This document shows positions 44,342 through 53,094 of a stretch of 64,000 nt of DNA, in pieces (within the stretch, counting starts at the first letter, position 1; every line of letters starts with the position of its first letter). A program made the position numbers and the translations under genes. The notes beneath the pieces are model-generated. The model was given only the letters and a program-made list of their open reading frames with translations. It did no database searches and had not been told where the DNA came from. Source of the DNA: Planctomycetota bacterium (lineage in GTDB: Bacteria > Planctomycetota > UBA1135 > JACQFD01); NCBI GenBank assembly GCA_016792805.1, contig JAEUHX010000058.1, positions 349,789 to 413,788 of the forward strand, read 5' to 3'.

Positions 44342-45466
44342 TCAGTGAGAGAAGACAATTCCCCGCCGCGCGACGCGCGACAAATACTCGTCAACCGGCA
44401 AATCGCGCTCGAGGCGGATTCCGCCCGAAGGCAGCGCCCCTTCCATGGCCAGCTCAAGGACGGCGGCCGCCGGGAACGCTGTCGTGCGCTCCATCGCCGT
44501 GAAGCCCGTCTGCGCGTCCCGCAGATCGAACAATTCTCGCGAGACGCGGGCACCCCCGCGCGCCGCCGCATCGACGCGCAGCAGCACGAGGTCGCGCGGC
44601 TCGTCGACGGCGAGGGCCGGCTCCAGCAGGCCGCGCAGCGCGGCGCGCCGCTCGGGCGCAAACCCGCCGAGGCGCTTCAGCGTGCGGAAGAAGGTGAAGT
44701 GTCCACGGTAGCGGACGGTTTTGTAACGATACGTCTTCACGCGGCGCGCGAACGTCTCCGGCGCCGTCGACGTGCCGCCGCTCGTCGTCGCGCACTCGAG
44801 TTCCCCGAGCCTCGGATGAGTAAACTCCACAATATCCTCGAGAGCCGGCTCGACGGCCACGCCTCCGTCGCGCACGACCATGGACTGCCCGTCGTACTCG
44901 TTGATCAGGCCGTCGAAGGAGAAAACCAACTCATAGCCGAGCGCATTCCGCGGTGTCTGCGGAAGCCCGCCGCAGCGCAGCTCCACCTCGATCTCGCGCC
45001 CGCCTTGCCGCTCCAGCTCCGCGATCGCCCACGCGCCGAGCACGTTGCCAAGCCCCGGCATGAGCCCGCAGTCGGGTGCAACAGATAGATTCCTCGCTTT
45101 CGCCTCGGCTGCGAGCCCATGGATCCGCGCCGACTGGTCGAGGTTGCCGCCGAGATCGACAGCATGGGCCCCGACCTCGACGGCCGCTTTGCACACATCG
45201 AATCCGTAACGAAAAGGCACTGAGGAGAACACTCCTTGGGCGCCGCGCAACGCATCGGGGAGTGAGGCCGGCTGCGCCGCGTCGGCGATGCGGAACTCGC
45301 AGCGATCCACGACGCCGAGCCCCTCGAGCACCGAGGCCGCCTGCTCGAGGCACGCCCCATCGCGATCGAGCACGCGCACGCGCCCCACGGAATCGAGCCG
45401 CGCGAGATCGTAGGCCGCGCAGAGGCCTTGGCGGCCCGCGCCCACGACCGCAGCAGTGAATTTCAT
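44342..45466 (-). CDS. saccharopine-dehydrogenase-family oxidoreductase
   Basis: 374 residues. NAD(P)-binding N-terminus AAVVGAGRQGLCAAYDLA, then VRVLDRDGACL (acidic residue at the end of the second strand), GVFSSVPFRYGFDVCKA, VDLGGNLDQS, and DCGLMPGLGNVLGAWAI. The alpha/beta catalytic region and C-terminal extension match the lysine 6-dehydrogenase / saccharopine reductase group. It oxidises an amino acid or forms a secondary amine; the substrate is unknown. First gene of the operon with the two SGNH hydrolases; diverges from the pseudouridine synthase gene by 23 bp. Confidence 0.82.
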   Translation of the reverse strand: MKFTAAVVGAGRQGLCAAYDLARLDSVGRVRVLDRDGACLEQAASVLEGLGVVDRCEFRIADAAQPASLPDALRGAQGVFSSVPFRYGFDVCKAAVEVGAHAVDLGGNLDQSARIHGLAAEAKARNLSVAPDCGLMPGLGNVLGAWAIAELERQGGREIEVELRCGGLPQTPRNALGYELVFSFDGLINEYDGQSMVVRDGGVAVEPALEDIVEFTHPRLGELECATTSGGTSTAPETFARRVKTYRYKTVRYRGHFTFFRTLKRLGGFAPERRAALRGLLEPALAVDEPRDLVLLRVDAAARGGARVSRELFDLRDAQTGFTAMERTTAFPAAAVLELAMEGALPSGGIRLERDLPVDEYLSRVARRGIVFSH

Positions 45467-45489
45467 GCCGAACGTTATACCCTCGCTGC

Positions 45490-46197
45490 GTGCGTCTCGA
45501 CCGCTATCTCCGCGAGGCCGGCTGCGGCACTCGCTCCGAAGTACAGCGCTTGATGCGTGACGGCCGCGTCGAGGTCGACGGCGTCCGCATTCGCGAACGC
45601 GGCGTTCAGCTTCGGGCCGGCGCCACGGTGATGCTCGACGGAAAGGTGGTGCGGCCGTGGGGACTGCGTGTGATGGCGTTTCACAAGCCGGTCGGACTCA
45701 TCACTGCAGTTCGCGATGCGAACCTCCCGACGATCTATGAGGTCCTGCCGTTCGGCCCCGACCGCATGCTGCCGGTGGGGCGCCTCGATCGCGCCACCGA
45801 AGGGCTGCTGATTCTGACCAATGACGGCACGCTGCTGCACCGGCTCACCGACCCCAAGCGCCACGTTGAGAAGGAGTATCTCGCATGGGTGGAGCCTGAG
45901 ATCCGCGAAGACGCCGTGTCACGGCTGCGGGAGCCGCTCGACATCGGCCGCGGAGAAATCACACGTCCCGCCGTGCTCGCTGAGCTCACCGATGCTGGAG
46001 CCGTACGATTGATTATCACAGAAGGCAAGAACCACCAAGTGCGGCGCATGCTGAAGGCGGTCGGACACGAGGTGAAACGGCTGCAGCGCACGCGCGTGGG
46101 ATGCGTGCACCTCGGCGATCTCCCCGTGAGCGGACACCGCGACCTCACTGAGGAGGAGGAGCGTGGGCTCCGCTCAGAGACGGGATTGTTGAAGTAG
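45490..46197 (+). CDS. pseudouridine synthase (RsuA/RluB family)
   Basis: 235 residues from GTG 45490. An N-terminal S4 RNA-binding domain (MRLDRYLREAGCGTRSEVQ) precedes the catalytic domain, with active-site Asp in GRLDRATEGLLILTNDG, the family's AFHKPVGLITAV, RHVEKEYLAWV, and TEGKNHQVRRML. Length is that of RsuA (16S) rather than longer RluB (23S), but the two cannot be separated here. It isomerises a specific rRNA uridine. The molybdopterin oxidoreductase starts 7 bp downstream, so the two are probably co-transcribed. Confidence 0.9.
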   Translation: MRLDRYLREAGCGTRSEVQRLMRDGRVEVDGVRIRERGVQLRAGATVMLDGKVVRPWGLRVMAFHKPVGLITAVRDANLPTIYEVLPFGPDRMLPVGRLDRATEGLLILTNDGTLLHRLTDPKRHVEKEYLAWVEPEIREDAVSRLREPLDIGRGEITRPAVLAELTDAGAVRLIITEGKNHQVRRMLKAVGHEVKRLQRTRVGCVHLGDLPVSGHRDLTEEEERGLRSETGLLK

Positions 46198-46204
46198 GCC
46201 GCCC

Positions 46205-48364
46205 GTGGAGGAGCGCGAAGTCCCGAGCTACTGCCGCCTCTGCGAGGCGGGCTGCGGCGTCTGGGTGCAGCGCAACGGCGCGGGGATTGCCACGGGGGTG
46301 CGCCCGGCGCACGAGCATCCGGTGACGCGCGGTTTCTTTTGCACTAAAGGCGAGGCCCTCGTCGAGCTGCTTCGCAATCCGGGAAGAGTGATCTCACCCC
46401 TGCGGCGTGCCGCAGGCTCCGCCCCCGGCGTCTTCGAACCCGTCTCCTGGGAGCAAGCTCTCGATGAGATCGCGTCCAAGATCGCTGCCATTGCGAGAGA
46501 GTCGGGCCCCGATTCTGTGGCTTTTTACCAAGGAAATCCGCTGGCGTTCTCGTGGGCTGGGGCCGTGGCGACGACGGCCCTTGCGCGCGTGATTGGCACG
46601 GGGCGCTTCTATACGGCCGGCAGCATCGACTGTGCAGAGCGATTTGTGCTTGCCGATGTGTGCTACGGCCATCCGCTTCTTGTGACAATTCCGGACCTGG
46701 CGCGCGCTCGCTATGTGCTGCTCCTCGGCGCCAATCCGGCCATCTCCACATGGGCGCAGCTCACCTCTATTCCGAGGTGGCGGGAAGAGGTGGCGGAGCT
46801 GCGCAAAGCGGGTGGAAAATTTGTGGTGGTCGACCCGCGGCGAACGGAGACCGCCGACGCCGCCGACGAGCATGTATCGATCCGCCCGGGAGCCGACGCC
46901 GATCTATTGCTTGCCATGGCGTCGGTGATTCTCCGCCGCGGGCTTGAGAATCGGGCCTTTCTCGAACGCCATACATCGGGGCTCGAGTCCGTTCGGCCTC
47001 GGATTCTTGAGTTCACTCTCGAACGGGCAGAAAGAACCACGGGGATCTGCACGACACAGATCGAGCGGCTCGCGGTCGAGTTTGCCACGGCGACCTCCGG
47101 CTGCGCCGTCGGCCACAGCGGCCTGACGATGTCGCCCCGCGGCTCCCTTGCCGAGTGGGCAGTGATCCTTCTCAACGCGCTGTGCGGCCGGCTCGATGCG
47201 CCCGGCGGATTGATCTTCAATCCAGGGGTGCTCGACCTCGTGCGTCTCGGCGACCTGCTGCTGGATCGGGCGGCGCCGCTCCCCGAGGGCGTCCGCCCGC
47301 CGATGCGACGCATCCTCGACGACGTGCCCGCCGTCGGCCTCGCCGAAGCGCTCGAGACGGGGCGCGCACGAGCCCTGCTCATCGCGGCCGGAAACCCAGC
47401 CGTTACTTTTCCGAACGCCTCGCGCATGGAGCGCGCGCTTGAGCGGGCGGAGCTGCTTGTCTCGATCGATCCACACATCAATGAGACCTCTCGCCTCGCG
47501 CACTATGTGTTACCTCCACTCTCGATGCTCGAGCGGGAAGATTGTGTTCTGCTGAACTCGAGCTTCCTCTCGGTCCCCTATTGCCAATGGACGGCGGCCG
47601 TGAGCCGGCCTCCGGCCGGTGTCCGCAGCGAATGGTGGATTTCGCGCGAGCTCGCCCGCAGGCTCCCGCGGCTGCCAAGCCGCGAGCCGGACGGCCCATG
47701 GGCACGCCGCGCGAAGCTGCGGGGAAACTCGCTGCTTTGCCGCGGCCTGCTGGCACTCGGCGAGAGGCGCGTGCTGCGCATGGCGCTTGCCGCGGCGGGA
47801 CAAGTGACCTTGGGAAAAGTTGCTTCGGCGACCCATGGTGTGCTCCTGCGTCCCAATCGAACCGGCGAGCTGCTGCGGCGCCTTCGAACGCCGGACCGAA
47901 AAGTAAACTTGGCCCCTCCCGGAATTCTGGATCTCTTCGATGGCGAGGAAGCACACACCACGTCTCCCGAGTTCCCTCTCCAGCTCATCTCCCGCCGTCG
48001 GCGCGGCGGGATGAACTCGTGGCTGAACAGCCTCGCCTCGGCGCGGCGTGTGGATCCGAGCTTGCAGGTCGAGCTCCACCCCGCTGACGCGGAACGCGCC
48101 GGAGTCCGAGAGGGCGAACGGATCGCCGTCGTGAGCGCCACCGGTCGATTCGAGGGGGTGGCGAAGCTGTCGCATCGGATGCGGCTCGGGGTCGTCTCCG
48201 CCCCCCACTCGCTGCGCGTCGAAGGGGTCGGCAGCTTCAACGACGCCGTCCCCGATCGCCCGACGGATCCATGGACCGGCATGCCCGCGTACCAAGGCAC
48301 CCCGATTCGCATCGAGCCCGCTCGCCGCGAAATGGGTACTTCTCAAACGACCTCCGGTCCCTAG
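46205..48364 (+). CDS. stand-alone molybdopterin oxidoreductase with [4Fe-4S] cluster
   Basis: 719 residues from GTG 46205. N-terminal cluster motif CRLCEAGCG with the fourth Cys in FFCTKGEA. Molybdopterin domains follow: LDEIASKIAAIARE, VVVDPRRTETADAADEHV, IRPGADADLLLAMA, and SLQVELHPADAERAGVREG at the C-terminal beta-barrel. The stretch YTAGSIDCAERFV offers a possible Cys ligand to Mo/W. No TAT signal is seen, so a cytoplasmic enzyme of the formate-dehydrogenase/assimilatory-nitrate-reductase class is likely. No partner electron-transfer subunit is next to it. Confidence 0.85.
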   Translation: MEEREVPSYCRLCEAGCGVWVQRNGAGIATGVRPAHEHPVTRGFFCTKGEALVELLRNPGRVISPLRRAAGSAPGVFEPVSWEQALDEIASKIAAIARESGPDSVAFYQGNPLAFSWAGAVATTALARVIGTGRFYTAGSIDCAERFVLADVCYGHPLLVTIPDLARARYVLLLGANPAISTWAQLTSIPRWREEVAELRKAGGKFVVVDPRRTETADAADEHVSIRPGADADLLLAMASVILRRGLENRAFLERHTSGLESVRPRILEFTLERAERTTGICTTQIERLAVEFATATSGCAVGHSGLTMSPRGSLAEWAVILLNALCGRLDAPGGLIFNPGVLDLVRLGDLLLDRAAPLPEGVRPPMRRILDDVPAVGLAEALETGRARALLIAAGNPAVTFPNASRMERALERAELLVSIDPHINETSRLAHYVLPPLSMLEREDCVLLNSSFLSVPYCQWTAAVSRPPAGVRSEWWISRELARRLPRLPSREPDGPWARRAKLRGNSLLCRGLLALGERRVLRMALAAAGQVTLGKVASATHGVLLRPNRTGELLRRLRTPDRKVNLAPPGILDLFDGEEAHTTSPEFPLQLISRRRRGGMNSWLNSLASARRVDPSLQVELHPADAERAGVREGERIAVVSATGRFEGVAKLSHRMRLGVVSAPHSLRVEGVGSFNDAVPDRPTDPWTGMPAYQGTPIRIEPARREMGTSQTTSGP

Positions 48365-48405
48365 GCTCTGCTCCGCATTCGCTTTTCCCCAAACAGCCGG
48401 TGGCG

Positions 48406-48427
48406 GCGAACACGTCCACGTGTTCGC
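48406..48427 (+). terminator. hairpin after the molybdopterin gene
   Basis: GCGAACACGT / ACGTGTTCGC, 10-bp perfect arms with a 2-nt loop, 42 bp after the stop codon. No T-run follows; it could be a terminator or one of the palindromes common in these gaps. Confidence 0.4.
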
Positions 48428-48444
48428 ACCCTACGCTGTTAGGA

Positions 48445-48478
48445 GCCCGTGGCTGAAGTCATCCGAGCTGCGCGCGGG
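48445..48478 (+). repeat. dispersed ~34-bp intergenic motif, copy 1
   Basis: Starts GCCCGTGG and contains CATCCGAGCTGCGCGCGG. It matches 55681-55714 (plus) and 59778-59812 (minus) with a few differences. All three copies are intergenic. Confidence 0.5.
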
Positions 48479-48542
48479 ACTTTTTCGCGCGCGCTCTGCG
48501 AGCACTTTTGCGACCGGCTCTTAATCGCAATCCCAAACGACC

Positions 48543-48830
48543 ATGAAAGCCAATCGACGAACGGATCCAAATCTCCCCCAGCCGAAGCGCCGACATCGAC
48601 GTACGGAAGAGGAGCTGATCGAGGATCTGAAAAAGAAGATCGCGTTTCTCGAACAGCGCAAGCAGCTTCGCGCCGTGAAGTCAGATCCCGTGCTGAAGCT
48701 CGCCCATAAGCTGTTGCGCGCCCTGAAGAAGGCGGAATCGCAGTTCGTGTCACTCGGCCGTACGGATCTCGCCAATTCGGTGAAGGCATCGAACGTGCAA
48801 ATTCGTTCCTGCTTCGAGAGCCCGGCCTGA
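48543..48830 (+). CDS. small basic coiled-coil hypothetical protein
   Basis: 95 residues, Lys/Arg-rich. A helical, coiled-coil-like stretch RTEEELIEDLKKKIAFLEQR is followed by LAHKLLRALKKAESQF. No membrane helix or catalytic motif. Coding composition is less GC-rich at the start than the neighbours. I do not recognise a family; it could bind nucleic acid. It stands alone. Confidence 0.55.
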   Translation: MKANRRTDPNLPQPKRRHRRTEEELIEDLKKKIAFLEQRKQLRAVKSDPVLKLAHKLLRALKKAESQFVSLGRTDLANSVKASNVQIRSCFESPA

Positions 48831-49169
48831 GACGGCGCTGCGCCCCGTCGCTCGGGAACGAGCGCACGGCACCCGTAGGGCGTCGATACGCTCGGCTCGG
48901 AGTGATTCGCGAGAACGGGCTCGCCCCGTGCGTCGGCAGCGTCGCGACTCGGCGCTGCTTGGCTCTCATCCTCCAGCCGCGGATCCGCCGATCTCGGACG
49001 ACGCAGCCCGCTGGCGAGGCGCAACGCCCCGATCGCGGAAGAGCGGTGCGACCGATGATCCCGGAAGTGTTCCTTTATTAATTTTCTCTTTCGTTACTTG
49101 TCTCTGGCGTCGAGACGGCGCGATCGGGCCCCCCAGGTCACGCGCGCGCAGAAGCATGCTTGAGGCTCT
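48831..49169. other. gap with no supported gene
   Basis: Contains short inverted repeats and, near 49073-49100, an A/T-rich patch (TCCTTTATTAATTTTC) that is the most plausible promoter region for the NYN gene starting at 49170. No gene seen. Confidence 0.35.
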
Positions 49170-49742
49170 ATGAATATGAATGAATCGGAAGTTACTTATT
49201 TGCTGGTCGATGGCGAGAACATCGATGCCACGCTCGGCAATGCCATTTTGGGCGGCGTCCGCCCCACGCCCGAGCAGCGCCCGCGTTGGGAGCGCGTGCG
49301 CGAGTTCAGCACGAAGCTCTGGGGAGTTCCGTGCCGCGCGCTGTTCTTCCTGAACGCTTCCTCGGGCGCACTGCCGGGCCCGTTCGTGCAGGCGCTCCTG
49401 GCGATGGGCTACCGGCCGATCCCGCTGAGCGGCAGCGCCGAGGAGAAGGTGGTCGACCTCGCCGTTCTCCGGACGCTGGAGGCGCTCCGCAGCCGCCCCG
49501 GCAACGTAATCCTCGCGAGCCATGACCACGACTTCACGCCGGCGCTCACCTCGCTCATCGACGGAAAGCGCAAGATCGCGGTGCTCGGATTCCGGGAGTT
49601 CGTGAGCGCGAGCTACCGAGAGCTCGAGTCGCGGGGCGTCGAGATCTACGACCTCGAGAGTTCCGCGCGCGCATTCAATGTCGCATTGCCACGCGTGCGG
49701 ATCATCCCGATCCACGAGTTCGATCCCGTGCACTTCTTGTAA
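49170..49742 (+). CDS. NYN-domain (LabA/PIN-like) nuclease
   Basis: 190 residues. PIN-like metal-binding motifs: LLVDGENIDATLG near the N-terminus, KVVDLAVLRTLEAL in the middle, and ILASHDHDFTPALTSLI, the three acidic positions of NYN nucleases. The C-terminal tail (RVRIIPIHEFDPVHFL) is extra. NYN proteins cut RNA; the target is unknown. Coding GC is typical. It precedes the APC transporter gene by 75 bp. Confidence 0.82.
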   Translation: MNMNESEVTYLLVDGENIDATLGNAILGGVRPTPEQRPRWERVREFSTKLWGVPCRALFFLNASSGALPGPFVQALLAMGYRPIPLSGSAEEKVVDLAVLRTLEALRSRPGNVILASHDHDFTPALTSLIDGKRKIAVLGFREFVSASYRELESRGVEIYDLESSARAFNVALPRVRIIPIHEFDPVHFL

Positions 49743-49817
49743 GCGTGCGGGGCGCTGCGCCGGGAAGCCCCTCGCGAAGTTGAACGGCCGGGCGGCTCCA
49801 GTAGGCTGCTTTCCCGC

Positions 49818-51908
49818 GTGAGGGCCTCCGGCCCCGCGAGCAAACCCGTGCCGAACGCTTCGAGTGAACGCCCGACGACTGCATCGCGGTCGTCGGAGCC
49901 AGCCCCGGGCGGCAACGCTGCCGACCCCACGAAACCGCCAGAAGCCCCATCTTCGGGCGTTTGGCTGAAGAACATCCTTCTCGGCCCTCCTCGCGACCTC
50001 GAGGACCGGACCATCTTCCACCGGCTTTCGCTGGTGGCGTTCCTTGCGTGGGTCGGACTCGGTGCCGACGGACTCTCGTCGTCGTCGTACGGTCCGGAAG
50101 AAGCGTTTCGAACGCTTCAGCAGCACACCTATCTCGCCGTTGGGCTGATGCTGCTCGTGCCGGCCACGGTCTTCATCATCTCGGCCGCCTACAGCCGCAT
50201 CATCGATGAGTTCCCATTCGGCGGCGGCGGATATGTGGTGGCGACGAAGCTCCTTGGAGAAAAAGCTGGCGTCGTATCGGGCTGCGCCCTGCTGGTCGAT
50301 TATGTGCTGACGATCACGACGTCGATCGCCGCCGCGGGCGACGCACTCTTCAGCTTCATGCCGCCGACGTGGCAATCCGCAAAGCTGCCCTTTGAGTTTC
50401 TATTATTACTCACTCTGACATGGTTGAACTTGCGCGGAGTGAAGGAATCGGTCGTCGTGCTGGCGCCGATTTTTATTCTCTTCCTGCTGACGCACGCGGC
50501 GCTCCTCACGCTCGGAATCGTTCTCCACATTCCTGAACTCACGACGACGGCTCAGCGAGTCAGCGACGGCTTCCAGTCGGGCTACTCGAGCATCGGGATC
50601 TGGGGAATGTTGATCCTGTTTCTGCACGCCTATTCGCTCGGCGGCGGAACCTTCACGGGAATCGAGGCGGTGTCGAACGGCGTTTCCATCATGCGCGAGC
50701 CGCGCGCCAAGACGGGCAAGCGCACGATGCTCTACATGTCCACGTCGCTCGCCATCGTGGCGGCGGGATTGTTGACGCTGTATCTGCTATGGGATGTGCA
50801 GCCCGACCCGGCGCGCAAGAAGACCATGAATGCGCTGCTGCTGGAGTCGGTCACGACGAGCTTCCCGGTCGGCGGCCATCTGTTCCTGATTGTGACGCTG
50901 GTGACGGAGGGCGCGCTGCTGGCGGTCGCGGCGCAGGCGGGCTTCCTCGACGGCCCGCGCGTGCTGGCCAACATGGCGGTCGACTCGTGGATGCCACATC
51001 GCTTCGCGGCGCTCTCCGAGCGACTGACCACACAAAACGGAATTCTGCTGATGAGCGCCGCTTCCCTTGGCGCGCTCGCGTACACCGGCGGCTCGGTGGA
51101 GCAGCTGGTGGTCATGTACAGCATCAACGTGTTTGCCACGTTCACGCTGTCGATGTTCGGTATGGCGAGGTCGTGGTGGAAGCGCCGCCGCGACTCAAAG
51201 AGCTGGAAACGGACGACGGCGCTTTTCACCATTGGATTTGTGCTCACTGCAGTGATTCTGGTGATCACTGTGCTGGAGAAGTTCCACCATGGCGGCTGGC
51301 TCACGATCGTGATCACGGGCAGCCTCGTAGGGCTCTGCTTCGTGATCCGGCAACACTACAGAAATGTGAAGGGGCAACTGGCGCGGCTCCATGAGCAGTT
51401 CGGCGAGATCCCGGCGGCGGAGATCACGCGGTCGTCGGCACTCGATCCGAGCCAACCGACGGCGGTTCTCCTGGTGGAGAGCTACGGCGGACTCGGCATT
51501 CACACTCTTTTCAATATTTTCCGTGCATTCCCCGGACACTTTAAAAACCTCGTCTTCCTTTCGGTGGGCGTGATCGACTCCGGCGGCTTCAAGGGCGAAG
51601 CGGAGATCGAGGCACTCAAGTCGCGCACGGAGGAGACGCTTCTCCGATATGTGGAGCTGGCGGCGCGCCTCGGCATCCCGGCCACTTATCGAAGCGCCAT
51701 CGGGACCGACATCGTGGACGAGGCGGAGACGCTCTGCGTCGAAGCGAGCAAGGAATTTCCGAAGTCGACGTTCTTCGCTGGAAAAGTGGTTTTCCAGAGA
51801 GACCGTTGGTACCAGCGGCTCCTGCACAATGAAACGCCGTTCGCGATCCAGAAACGGCTCGTCTGGGGCGGACGAACGATGGTGGTCCTGCCCGTTCGCG
51901 TGCGCTGA
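49818..51908 (+). CDS. APC-superfamily permease (KimA-like)
   Basis: 696 residues from GTG 49818; the Ser/Pro-rich first ~45 may be partly upstream. About twelve transmembrane helices, including LGADGLSSSSYGPEEAF (unwound first helix of APC transporters), FPFGGGGYVVATKLLGE and GTFTGIEAVSNGV. A ~180-residue cytoplasmic C-terminal domain follows (VLLVESYGGLGIHTLF). Organisation is that of KimA/KUP-like potassium or amino-acid transporters; the substrate is not settled. Its stop codon is adjacent to the next gene's start, starting a four-gene operon. Confidence 0.82.
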   Translation: MRASGPASKPVPNASSERPTTASRSSEPAPGGNAADPTKPPEAPSSGVWLKNILLGPPRDLEDRTIFHRLSLVAFLAWVGLGADGLSSSSYGPEEAFRTLQQHTYLAVGLMLLVPATVFIISAAYSRIIDEFPFGGGGYVVATKLLGEKAGVVSGCALLVDYVLTITTSIAAAGDALFSFMPPTWQSAKLPFEFLLLLTLTWLNLRGVKESVVVLAPIFILFLLTHAALLTLGIVLHIPELTTTAQRVSDGFQSGYSSIGIWGMLILFLHAYSLGGGTFTGIEAVSNGVSIMREPRAKTGKRTMLYMSTSLAIVAAGLLTLYLLWDVQPDPARKKTMNALLLESVTTSFPVGGHLFLIVTLVTEGALLAVAAQAGFLDGPRVLANMAVDSWMPHRFAALSERLTTQNGILLMSAASLGALAYTGGSVEQLVVMYSINVFATFTLSMFGMARSWWKRRRDSKSWKRTTALFTIGFVLTAVILVITVLEKFHHGGWLTIVITGSLVGLCFVIRQHYRNVKGQLARLHEQFGEIPAAEITRSSALDPSQPTAVLLVESYGGLGIHTLFNIFRAFPGHFKNLVFLSVGVIDSGGFKGEAEIEALKSRTEETLLRYVELAARLGIPATYRSAIGTDIVDEAETLCVEASKEFPKSTFFAGKVVFQRDRWYQRLLHNETPFAIQKRLVWGGRTMVVLPVRVR

Positions 51909-53063
51909 ATGGTCTCGCTCGGTCGGCGAGATGTGGTCATCATCGGCGCGGGCGTCCACGGGCTCGCGACGGCCTGGCAGCTCGCGCGGCGCGGCGTCCG
52001 CTCCGTCACGATTCTTGAACAATTCGAGGTCGGGCACGCGCGCGGCAGCTCCCACGGCGCCGCGCGCATCACCCGCAGCTCGTACGCGAGCCTCGTCTAT
52101 GCACAAATGATGCGCACGGCGCGGCTCGAAGAGTGGCCTGCGCTAGAGAAGGACGCCGGAGAACAGCTCATCCATCCGTGCGAAGGCTGCTTTTTCGGTC
52201 CGGAGAAGGGCCCGTTCGCGGAGTACCTCGCCGTCGCAGAGCGCCTCGATCGCACCGAGGTGGAGCGGCTCGATCGGGCAACCGCACAGCAGCGTTTCCC
52301 CATGTTCCGATTCGAGGAGGGCGATGCCTGCTTGATCGATCGCACGGCGGGTGTCGTGGCGGCCGACCGCACGGTGGCCGCGCTGGCGCGCCTCGCGGCT
52401 GCGGGCGGCGTCGAGATCCTGACCTCCACGCGAGTGCTCGCCATCGATCGGTCGCGCGATCCGATGGATGTTCACACAAACCGCGGTCGCCTCGAGACCG
52501 AAAAATTGATCCTTACAGTGGGGCCCTGGATTGGAGCGCTGGTGCCGGAGATCGCATTGGCGACGACACCGATTCGCCAGTCGGTCGGCTACTTCGAACT
52601 CGACGGCGCACCGCAGTCCATGGAGTTGCCACAGTTTCCGGTGTGGGTCTACTCCGAGCCGGGGCCCAATGGCCTCTGGTACGGGCTCCCAGCGTTCGGG
52701 ACGAGCGGCGTAAAGGCCGCCCAGCACCGCACCGCCGGGCGCCGCGACGACCCCGACGACGAGGCGGCCGCGAGCGAAGCCGAGCTCGCACACATCGAGG
52801 CGTTCCTCGGCAGACGCATTCGCTGGGCTGTGAAGCGGCGCGTCTCCGCGGAGACCTGCTTTTACACCATGACGGCGAACGAGGATTACATCCTCGCTCA
52901 ACATCCCGGCGATCCGAGAGTTACGATCGGAGCCGGCTTCTCGGGCCACGGTTTCAAGCTGGCGCCCGTCTCCGGGCGGATTCTCGCGGAGCTTGCGCTC
53001 GACGGCCGCTCCACGGTTTCCGCCTACGAGCAGCACCGAGCCCAGTTCCAAATTCAGAAATGA
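51909..53063 (+). CDS. sarcosine oxidase / N-methyltryptophan oxidase-like flavoenzyme
   Basis: 384 residues, the monomeric sarcosine-oxidase length. FAD-binding DVVIIGAGVHGLATAWQLA, acidic end of second strand ILEQFE, SSHGAARITRSSY (the His/Arg loop near the flavin), and SAETCFYTMTANEDYIL, whose Cys is the covalent flavin attachment site in this family. The C-terminus VTIGAGFSGHGFKLAPVSG closes the FAD domain. It oxidises a secondary amine, making aldehyde, amine and H2O2. It starts right at the transporter stop; the copper-monooxygenase-like gene follows by 31 bp. Confidence 0.85.
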   Translation: MVSLGRRDVVIIGAGVHGLATAWQLARRGVRSVTILEQFEVGHARGSSHGAARITRSSYASLVYAQMMRTARLEEWPALEKDAGEQLIHPCEGCFFGPEKGPFAEYLAVAERLDRTEVERLDRATAQQRFPMFRFEEGDACLIDRTAGVVAADRTVAALARLAAAGGVEILTSTRVLAIDRSRDPMDVHTNRGRLETEKLILTVGPWIGALVPEIALATTPIRQSVGYFELDGAPQSMELPQFPVWVYSEPGPNGLWYGLPAFGTSGVKAAQHRTAGRRDDPDDEAAASEAELAHIEAFLGRRIRWAVKRRVSAETCFYTMTANEDYILAQHPGDPRVTIGAGFSGHGFKLAPVSGRILAELALDGRSTVSAYEQHRAQFQIQK

Positions 53064-53094
53064 GTGACATGCCAAACAATTGTTCGCACCTCCG

